Shown here: positions 7,524 to 13,236 of the stretch, piece by piece | Layout: every line of letters begins with the position of its first letter | How positions within the stretch are numbered: position 1 is the stretch's first letter | Made by a program: the position numbers and the translations under genes | Source of the DNA: Comamonadaceae bacterium | GTDB taxonomy: Bacteria > Pseudomonadota > Gammaproteobacteria > Burkholderiales > Burkholderiaceae_C | Reading direction: 5' to 3' | NCBI GenBank assembly: GCA_947460165.1 | Contig: CANHKH010000037.1 | Coordinates: 1-14,609 of the forward strand | Length of the DNA: 14,609 nucleotides | Notes under the pieces: generated by a model | What the model saw: the letters and a program-made list of their open reading frames with translations, nothing else | Database searches by the model: none | What the model was told of the DNA's origin: nothing

Positions 7524-8585
7524 ATGCCCAAGCCACACACCCCTGACAGCCGCCAAACGCGGCGAGCGAACTTGCCAGGTTCGGGTCAGCGCACCACATT
7601 GACCATGGTGGCGCAACGTGCAGGCGTCTCGCCCAGTACGGTCTCGCGCATCCTCAATGGCACGGCGCAGGTCAGTCAAGAAAAGCAAGCGCTTGTGCGC
7701 TCGGTGATTGAAGAGCTCAACTTCAGACCCGACCCGGCCGCACGCAGCTTGGCAGGGGGGCGCGCCATGAGCATTGGGGTGCTCACACAGTTCATTGACA
7801 GCCCTTTCTACGGGGAGGCCTTGCGCGGCATCGAAGATGTGCTGCAGCAGGCCAGCTACTCGCCCCTCTTTGTCAGCGGCCACTGGAACGAGGCAGAAGA
7901 AAAAGACCGGCTGCTCATGCTGCAAGAGCGCAAGGTCGACGGCATCATTGTGCTCACCGGCAAACTCACTGACGACACCTTGATCGATGTGGCCCAGTCT
8001 GTTCCGGTGGTGGTCACAGGCCGGAAATTGGTGGCCAGCCAATTGCACAGCATTGATTTTGACAATGTGGAGGGCGCCAGTCTGGCGGTGCGCCATCTGC
8101 ATGCCCTGGGCCACCAGCGCGTGGCCTTTATTTCAGGCCCCCTGGACCACTCCGATGCGGTGCAGCGCGTGGCTGGATTTCGCGCCGAGCTGCTGCGCCA
8201 GCACATGGTGTGCGACGAGGGCTTGATTGTTTACAGCGACTTCCAAGAATCAGGCGGCTTTCGTGCCATGAACCAGTTGCTGGCCACCCACCAGAGCTTC
8301 ACAGCGGTGATTGCGGCCAACGATCAAATGGCCTACGGCGCGCGCTTGGCCTTGTACCGAGGCGGCATTCGGGTGCCGGAAGACATCTCCCTGGTCGGCT
8401 TTGACGACTTGCCGCACTCGGCCTTCACCTTGCCACCACTGACCACGGTGCGCCAGTCCATCTACGAAATTGGCTCCAGTGCAGCGCAGGCCTTGATGGA
8501 GTTGATTGAAGGACGCGTGCCTGCCCTGGCGCAAATTCCAGCTGAGTTGGTCGTCAGAGAATCCACCCGCATTCACAGGCGCTGA
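7524..8585 (+). CDS. LacI/GalR-family transcriptional regulator
   Basis: A 353-residue DNA-binding regulator if started at ATG 7524, which has GAGG 3 nt upstream. An in-frame ATG at 7437 would add 29 low-complexity residues and has no ribosome-binding site. The helix-turn-helix is clear: TMVAQRAGVSPSTVSRILNG (residues 27-46), followed by the hinge RPDPAARSLAGG (68-79) with the Leu that intercalates at the operator centre in this family. The rest is the periplasmic-binding-protein-like effector domain, with family signatures IGVLTQFIDSPFYGEALRGIE, VIAANDQMAYGA and ISLVGFDDLP. It follows GH81 by 114 bp on the same strand. The three LacI-type palindromes upstream of GH16 and the porin are its most likely targets, with a beta-glucan breakdown product as likely inducer; both are inference. 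No such palindrome is seen directly in front of this gene, so control of its own gene would have to come through the operon promoter. Confidence 0.93.
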   Translation: MPKPHTPDSRQTRRANLPGSGQRTTLTMVAQRAGVSPSTVSRILNGTAQVSQEKQALVRSVIEELNFRPDPAARSLAGGRAMSIGVLTQFIDSPFYGEALRGIEDVLQQASYSPLFVSGHWNEAEEKDRLLMLQERKVDGIIVLTGKLTDDTLIDVAQSVPVVVTGRKLVASQLHSIDFDNVEGASLAVRHLHALGHQRVAFISGPLDHSDAVQRVAGFRAELLRQHMVCDEGLIVYSDFQESGGFRAMNQLLATHQSFTAVIAANDQMAYGARLALYRGGIRVPEDISLVGFDDLPHSAFTLPPLTTVRQSIYEIGSSAAQALMELIEGRVPALAQIPAELVVRESTRIHRR

Positions 8586-8774
8586 GCACAAACCTTCAGC
8601 ACAGACAGGCTGCAAACCCTGCCGCAGCGCTGCGGATTCGGGCCAACGGCCAGTGGGCGACAGTTGCCAGTGAGGTCGCCACCCAGTTCCCCATGGCAAC
8701 CGACAAGATCAGCTGCGCATGGGCCGGGGACGGGTGCGCACACTGCCCATCAAGAACCGGCCAGGCTGCCAAGT
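8586..8774. other. Convergent intergenic region
   Basis: This 189-bp gap lies between the ends of the LacI gene (plus) and the Bug receptor gene (minus). It contains a perfect 14-bp palindrome, CCGCAGCGCTGCGG, at 8622-8635, and a 6-bp inverted repeat GGCGAC/GTCGCC at 8656-8661 and 8675-8680. Neither is followed by a T tract on either strand, so I do not call a Rho-independent terminator. No gene is supported here. Confidence 0.6.
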
Positions 8775-9779
8775 TCAATCGGCCTTGATCTTGGCCGCGC
8801 GAATCACATCGCCCCAGCGCGTGCGCTCGCCCAGCAAGAATTCTTCGAAGGCGGCCGGCGCCATGGTGCGAAAGGCTTCCACGCCGAGCTTGCGCAGCGC
8901 AGCTTGCGTGTCGGGCGAGCCGAGCACTGCAGCCATGTCGGTGGCAAGGCGCTGGGTGATGACCTCAGGCACGCCAGCAGGCGCGACCAGGCCGAACCAG
9001 TTGGCAAAATTCATGCTCGCATAGCCTTCTTCGCGCAGCGTGGGCACGTTGGGCATGTCAAAGAAACGGCCACTGGTGGAAACGGCAAAAACCTTGACCT
9101 TGCCAGTGCGCAGCAGACCGACGGCGCTGCCCGCCGGCAGCATCTGCAGGTCGGTGTGGCCGCCCAGCAAAGAGGTCACGGCGGGCGCCTGGCCCTGAAA
9201 CGGCACATGCCTGACATCGAGCCCGGCCATGCCCTTCCAGGTCTCCATGGCGATCTGCGAGGTGCTGCCCAGGCCGGCCGACGAATAGGTGTATTTGCCC
9301 GGCTCGCGCTTGATCAACTCCACCAACTCCTTGGCCGTATTGGCCGGGAAATCTGGCCGCGCCACCACCGCAAAGGGGTTGATCGCAAAGGGCGCAATGG
9401 CAACAAAGCTCTTTTGCGGGTCATAGGGCAGGTTGCTGCGCAGGTTGGCAGCAATGGCATGCGTCTCAGCGCTGGCCAGCAGCAGGGTGTAGCCATCGGC
9501 CGGCGCGCGCGACACCGCCTCTGCGCCCAGTGTGCCTGCCGCGCCAGCCCTGTTCTCCACCAGGACCGGCGAGCCCATGCGATCAGAGAGTTTTTGCGCG
9601 ATCAGCCGACCTGCGGAATCGGTGATGCCGCCGGCCGGCCAGGGCACCACGAGCTTGATGGGCCGCTCAGGGTAGGCCTGGGCATGCACGCCCGCTGCGG
9701 CTGCAAGGGCGATCGCAGGCACAAGCATCTGCAAGATCAGGCGCCGTGTCGATGGCGATTGGGGGGTGGTGTGAGGCAT
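8775..9779 (-). CDS. Bug-family (TctC-like) periplasmic solute receptor
   Basis: A 334-residue periplasmic binding protein of the tripartite tricarboxylate transporter receptor (Bug) family. The start at 9779 has AGGAG 7 nt upstream; an in-frame ATG 24 bp further upstream has no such site. The signal peptide ends at about A33 (VHA before QAYP). The mature N-terminus shows the family hallmark YPERPIKLVVPWPAGG, then VLVENRAGAAGTLGAEAV and DGYTLLL. Later landmarks are YSSAGLGSTSQIAMETW and PNVPTLREEGY. Known members bind carboxylates and similar small acids. No TctA/TctB membrane genes are in the window, so it is an orphan receptor, as is common in Burkholderiales. It lies downstream of a minus-strand decarboxylase/isomerase-family gene, which suggests that its ligand could be related to that enzyme's substrate. 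Ligand unknown. Confidence 0.93.
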   Translation of the reverse strand: MPHTTPQSPSTRRLILQMLVPAIALAAAAGVHAQAYPERPIKLVVPWPAGGITDSAGRLIAQKLSDRMGSPVLVENRAGAAGTLGAEAVSRAPADGYTLLLASAETHAIAANLRSNLPYDPQKSFVAIAPFAINPFAVVARPDFPANTAKELVELIKREPGKYTYSSAGLGSTSQIAMETWKGMAGLDVRHVPFQGQAPAVTSLLGGHTDLQMLPAGSAVGLLRTGKVKVFAVSTSGRFFDMPNVPTLREEGYASMNFANWFGLVAPAGVPEVITQRLATDMAAVLGSPDTQAALRKLGVEAFRTMAPAAFEEFLLGERTRWGDVIRAAKIKAD

Positions 9780-10065
9780 CTGTGTTCTCCTGGCAAAAAG
9801 CAATGGCGAGCAGGCTCGCGCTCAAGTCATGAATCTGTTCGGGCCCCTCTTGGCGCCACCGTACCCCTGCAGCGTGCGCGCACGGCGTAGGGCAGCCAGG
9901 TGCGCGTCTCGCCGAAGCGGCGCTCCTTGATGGCCGGCAAGGCCTGCGCCATGCCTTGGCAGGCAACAATGCGCAAGCCGAAAGCCGCATGGGGCCAGGG
10001 TGCAGTTGCTGGCCGGCATGACCGGCCCGGCCATGAGCTCCAACATGGCGTGCGCTCCAGCTCAA
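9780..10065 (-). other. 286-bp gap between the decarboxylase-like gene and the Bug gene, no supported gene
   Basis: The two flanking minus-strand genes would normally be closely spaced if co-transcribed, but 286 bp separate them. Overlapping short frames in this stretch (for example 9822-10046 and 9827-10144, minus strand) give Arg/Pro/Ala-rich products that resemble no family I know. It may hold the Bug gene's own promoter or the remnant of a lost gene. I see no convincing promoter hexamers or hairpin terminator. Confidence 0.5.
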
Positions 10066-10839
10066 TCACAGCTCGAGCAAGCGGCCGTAACCGGCCACCG
10101 GCGCCCTGATGCGTGCCTCGCGCAGGGCCTGCCACATCATGCAACCCGCGCTGGAGATGGCAGGCTTGCCCAGGTCGGCCTCCAGTGCGCCCAGCACCGA
10201 CAGCGTGGGCAGCCCGACGCCGCTGATAAAAACTGCCTGCGCCTCGGGGCAGTCAACCTGCCGGCCCAGGTGGTAGACACGCTCTTCGGTCTCCTCGAAG
10301 ATGCTCTTGACCTCGGGCAGCCATTTCATGTCTGCGACCCGCAGTCCATGGCTTTGCAGCACCTCGCGGCTCTTGTGGCTGAGCGCTTCGTCGTAGGCGG
10401 TCCCGACCGCGATGGCATTGACGCCCAGGGCCTCGCAGGCTGCCACGACGCTGCCAAAGGTGGTGATGAAGGGAATGCCGATCCGATCCTGAATGCGGGC
10501 CACCAGTTCAGCCTCGCGCTCTTTGCCCAGGTAGTAGCTGGTGGCGGTGTGCGCCAGCACCATGACATCGGGCTTGACGCTGGCGAGCATTTCCACCACT
10601 TCGTCCAGGTGCTCAATGTGGCTGGCAGCCCGCTTAAGCAGCGTCTGCAGCGTGCCCACCGGGCCGCGTGCGACCAGGCGAGCAAAGTGGACCGAAACGC
10701 CGTCAGGCGCCAGCTCCACCATCTCGCGCTCCACCGTGGGTGTGGCCGGCGGAATCAAAAAGCCTATGCGCGCGCGCCAACCGGCGGTCTTGGCGTAGCC
10801 GAACCGGGGATTGGCGGGTGCCTGAGGCTTTTTCTCCAT
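10066..10839 (-). CDS. Arylmalonate decarboxylase / maleate isomerase / Asp-Glu racemase superfamily protein
   Basis: A 257-residue cytoplasmic protein from ATG 10839; a weak AAGAAAG precedes this start, and the longer frame to 10935 has no family match in its extra 32 residues. IGFLIPPATPTVERE (25-39) matches the N-terminal substrate-binding motif of the superfamily, and the ending PVAGYGRLLEL resembles the C-terminus of arylmalonate decarboxylase. Length is typical. Enzymes of this group act on small dicarboxylates or 2-substituted malonates using one or two cysteines. Here the second-cysteine position (usually S-C-G-G or S-C-T) reads S206-G207-V208-G209, and the first reads H97-T-A-T-S. 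The three cysteines present lie elsewhere (VAACEA, VDCPEA, AGCMMW). The reaction is therefore uncertain. It lies upstream of a Bug receptor on the same strand, which points to carboxylate metabolism. Confidence 0.85.
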   Translation of the reverse strand: MEKKPQAPANPRFGYAKTAGWRARIGFLIPPATPTVEREMVELAPDGVSVHFARLVARGPVGTLQTLLKRAASHIEHLDEVVEMLASVKPDVMVLAHTATSYYLGKEREAELVARIQDRIGIPFITTFGSVVAACEALGVNAIAVGTAYDEALSHKSREVLQSHGLRVADMKWLPEVKSIFEETEERVYHLGRQVDCPEAQAVFISGVGLPTLSVLGALEADLGKPAISSAGCMMWQALREARIRAPVAGYGRLLEL

Positions 10840-10881
10840 GGTGTTCTTTCTTGCCCACGGGCGTGTCACGGATCTGAAAAC

Positions 10882-10894
10882 AGTGTATGACACT
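10882..10894. promoter_or_regulatory. Candidate operator dyad upstream of the decarboxylase-like gene
   Basis: AGTGT-ATG-ACACT is a perfect 5-bp inverted repeat around 3 bases, 43-55 bp upstream of the minus-strand start at 10839. Size and layout resemble operators of GntR-type regulators (GTnTACnAC-like cores). No GntR regulator gene is in the window, so the binder is unknown. Confidence 0.35.
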
Positions 10895-11132
10895 CTATGG
10901 AGCCTCTGCCCCTGGTCCATCCAAGCCAAGCACAAGCAGGTCTGGCCTGTGCATTCGCAGCCAGTGGCACCTTTTTGGGGAGGCCGATCTGCTCATCAAA
11001 GCGGCCAAACCGCGGCGTTGTCAAGGCTTGAGGCCAGCCACAAGCCTGGTCGCACGCTGCCTGGCATGCCTGCCTGCCCCATGGCGCTTGAACCATTGGC
11101 CAGGGCTGCTGCGCCGGCCGAGCTTGTCACGG

Positions 11133-11165
11133 ACATTTCATGCGGCGTACATAGACTTGAAATGT
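11133..11165. promoter_or_regulatory. Candidate regulatory dyad upstream of the TRAP operon
   Basis: Arms ACATTTCA (11133-11140) and TGAAATGT (11158-11165) are fully complementary, with a 17-base spacer, so the arm centres are 25 bp apart. The dyad overlaps a weak promoter-like pair, TTGTCA (11124-11129) and TACATA (11148-11153), and lies 70 bp or more upstream of the first TRAP gene. The binding factor is unknown. Confidence 0.3.
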
Positions 11166-11235
11166 TGAACTTTGTAGACCGCCGTGTGCAAGCGCCTGGA
11201 TTCGGGCTTGCCAGCGTTCATCAACCGCCTTTGAC

Positions 11236-12153
11236 ATGACCCTGCGCTCGCCTCCAGTGACACCTTTTCAACGCTGCCATCTCCCCTTCACCTTGGCCGT
11301 GCTGCTGCTGGCCCTGGGCTTGAGCGCATGCGTGCCACGCCAGTTGCTGGTCCACAGTGCAGCCGATGCATTGACAGCGCAGGGCCAGGCTGAAGAAGAA
11401 GACCTGGGGCTGGCCCGTGAAGCCAGTGCCTTTTACTTGAAGCTGTCAGAGGCTTTGCTGCGCCAAACGCCTGGTCATTTGCCCTTGGCCGAGACCGTGG
11501 CTTCGGGCCTGACGCAATACGCCTTTGCCTTTGTGGCGTTTGAGGCCGAGCGCCTGGCCGCCACCGACAACCGGGCGGCCCACCAACTCAATGAGCGCGC
11601 CAGGCGCCTGTACCTGCGCGCCCACCGTCACGCCATGGCGGCCTTGGTGCAAACCAGCCCGGGCTTTGCCCAGGCGCTGCGCCAAACCAGCCCCCAGCAA
11701 TGGCCGGTGCTGCGGGCTGAGCAAGTGGGCGTGGCGTATTGGGCGGCGGCCTCGTGGGGGGCGTATATCGCGTTGTCCACGGACGACCCCGACGCCGTGG
11801 CCGATTTGCCTTTGGCCGAGCGCTTGGCCGGGCTCGCCTACCAACGCGCGCCTGGCCACGGGGCAGGCGCCTTGGCCAGCCTGATGGGCAACTTTGAAGC
11901 GGCCCGGCCCGGTGGCTCTGCGGCCAAAGCGACGGCGTATTTTGATGAAGCCATTGCGCTGGCAGGCGGCCAGCATGCCGGCCCCTTGGTGGCCAAGGCC
12001 GAGGCCATTGCCCAAGCGGCGGGCGACCGCAGTGCTTTTGAGACTTTGCTGCGCCAGGCGCTGGCGGCCAGCGCGCAGCGCAAAGACCTGGCCAACCAGG
12101 TCATGCGCTTGCGGGCGCAGTGGCTGCTTGATTCCGCCGATGACCTGTTTTAA
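11236..12153 (+). CDS. TatT-like TRAP transporter accessory lipoprotein
   Basis: A 305-residue predicted lipoprotein of the TatT family, the alpha-helical, TPR-like fourth component of some TRAP transporters (first characterised as Treponema pallidum Tp0956). The lipobox L29-S-A-C32 follows a hydrophobic stretch, so the mature protein should be lipid-anchored at C32 and act in the periplasm. The rest is almost entirely Ala/Leu-rich helix. Typical features are the DLGLAREASAFYLKLSEALL helix, the AFAFVAFEAER segment and NERARRLYLRAHRHAMAAL. Twelve bases separate its stop from the start of a DctP-like receptor gene, the standard partner order. TatT is thought to dock with the P receptor and help pass on ligand, possibly a hydrophobic one. 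No strong Shine-Dalgarno is seen before ATG 11236; the lipoprotein signal peptide supports this start. Confidence 0.85.
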   Translation: MTLRSPPVTPFQRCHLPFTLAVLLLALGLSACVPRQLLVHSAADALTAQGQAEEEDLGLAREASAFYLKLSEALLRQTPGHLPLAETVASGLTQYAFAFVAFEAERLAATDNRAAHQLNERARRLYLRAHRHAMAALVQTSPGFAQALRQTSPQQWPVLRAEQVGVAYWAAASWGAYIALSTDDPDAVADLPLAERLAGLAYQRAPGHGAGALASLMGNFEAARPGGSAAKATAYFDEAIALAGGQHAGPLVAKAEAIAQAAGDRSAFETLLRQALAASAQRKDLANQVMRLRAQWLLDSADDLF

Positions 12154-12165
12154 GAGAATGTAAAC

Positions 12166-13236
12166 ATGTTGATGACGCGCGCTGCACGCAGCCAGCCTGG
12201 GCTGGCCCGTGCCAAAGTCAGCTTGATGGCCCCAATTCTGGGCGCAGTGGTGTTGCTTTGGAGCGTGGCCGCCGCACCTGCTGCGCACGCGAACAACAAG
12301 TCGCTGCGCATTGGCTCTTTGGTGCCCAAAAACTCGCTTTACCACCGGCAACTGCTGGAGGTGGCCGACGCCTGGCGCACGGCCCAAGGGGCGGGGGCCA
12401 AGTACTTGGTTTACCCCGACGGCAGCCAAGGCGGCGAGGCCGAAATGGCCAGGCGCATGCGCATAGGCCAGCTGCAAGGCGCGCTGCTGTCGGTGGTGGG
12501 TTTGCGAGAAATAGAGCCTTCGATTGCGGCCTTGCAGTCCTTGCCTTTGCTGTTTCGCAACTGGGACGAGGTAGACCATGTGCGCGAAAAAATGCGCGCC
12601 TCCATGGAGAAAAAGTTCTACGACAAAGGCTTTGTGGTTTTGGCCTGGGGCGACGCGGGCTGGGTGCGGTTTTTTTCCAAAGAGCCCGCCGTGCGGCCCG
12701 AGGACTACAAGCGCATGAAGTTTTTTGCCTGGGGCTCTGAGCCCGACCAACAAGCCATCATGAAAAGCCTGGGCTACACGCCCGTGCCGCTGGAGACCAC
12801 GGACATCTTGCCCGCCATCCAAACCGGCATGATCAATGTGGTGCCCTCCACGCCCTACTTTGCCTTGGCCACCCAAGTCTTCAACACCGCGCCGCACATG
12901 CTGGACATCAACTGGGCTCCCATTGTGGGGGCCTTGGTGGTTACCCGAAAAGCCTGGGACGACATGGACCCGAACGTGCAGCAAGCCGTGCGGGCGGCCA
13001 GCGACAAAGCCGGTGCCCAAATTCGCACCAAGGCCCGCCTGGAGGTGGAAGAGGCCGTGGACGCCATGAAAAAACGCGGCCTCACGGTGCACAAGCCCAA
13101 CGCCGAGCAAATGAAAGAGTGGAACGACTTTGCCACCAAGATCTACCCGCGCATTCGCGGCACCATGGTGCCAGCGGAGACCTTTGACGAAGTCATGGCC
13201 CACCTCAGCGCCTACCGGGCTGGCAAACCCAAGTGA
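12166..13236 (+). CDS. TRAP transporter periplasmic solute receptor, DctP-like (TatT-partner type)
   Basis: A 356-residue extracytoplasmic receptor. The signal peptide ends at about A42 (AHA before NNK), and the mature protein starts KSLRIGSLVPKNSLYHRQ. Family landmarks are GGEAEMARRMRIGQLQGA, LPLLFRNWDEVDHVREKM, the LGYTPVPLETTDILPAIQTGMIN segment and WDDMDPNVQQAVRAA near the C-terminal helices. In ordinary DctP receptors a conserved Arg in a G-x-K-x-R motif holds the substrate carboxylate. Here the stretch is RMK185-F-F-A-W-G with Phe at that place, as I recall for the TatT-linked subgroup, so the ligand may not be bound as a simple carboxylate. AAGAGA 8 nt before ATG 12166 supports the start. 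It overlaps the permease gene by 4 nt (GTGA). Ligand unknown. Confidence 0.9.
   Translation: MLMTRAARSQPGLARAKVSLMAPILGAVVLLWSVAAAPAAHANNKSLRIGSLVPKNSLYHRQLLEVADAWRTAQGAGAKYLVYPDGSQGGEAEMARRMRIGQLQGALLSVVGLREIEPSIAALQSLPLLFRNWDEVDHVREKMRASMEKKFYDKGFVVLAWGDAGWVRFFSKEPAVRPEDYKRMKFFAWGSEPDQQAIMKSLGYTPVPLETTDILPAIQTGMINVVPSTPYFALATQVFNTAPHMLDINWAPIVGALVVTRKAWDDMDPNVQQAVRAASDKAGAQIRTKARLEVEEAVDAMKKRGLTVHKPNAEQMKEWNDFATKIYPRIRGTMVPAETFDEVMAHLSAYRAGKPK

Larger units (their letters stand above)
10840..11235. other. Divergent intergenic region between the decarboxylase-like gene and the TRAP operon
   Basis: These 396 bp separate divergently transcribed genes and should hold both promoters. I see three inverted repeats: AGTGT-ATG-ACACT at 10882-10894, AGGCTTG/CAAGCCT at 11024-11030 and 11041-11047, and ACATTTCA/TGAAATGT at 11133-11140 and 11158-11165. 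A plus-strand frame crosses the whole region but its product looks non-coding, with no family motifs. None of the LacI-type palindromes found at 3276-3579 occurs here. Confidence 0.65.

Noticed and set aside
8622..8635. Perfect palindrome CCGCAGCGCTGCGG after the LacI gene as a Rho-independent terminator.
   Set aside because: No T tract follows on either strand and the loop would be too short for a normal terminator hairpin.
8664..9890. A 408-codon plus-strand open frame over the Bug gene.
   Set aside because: It is the mirror of a well-supported Bug receptor on the minus strand and has no recognisable domain.
10000..10890. A 296-codon plus-strand open frame over the decarboxylase-like gene.
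   Set aside because: Antisense shadow of a gene with superfamily motifs; its product has no family signature.
10838..11239. A 133-codon plus-strand open frame filling the gap before the TRAP operon.
   Set aside because: Composition looks non-coding, there is no ribosome-binding site, and it covers a region expected to hold two promoters.
11446..13203. A 585-codon minus-strand open frame across the TatT-like and DctP-like genes.
   Set aside because: It is antisense to two genes with signal peptides and family motifs. The product is His/Gly/Arg/Gln-rich, typical of a GC-rich shadow frame.
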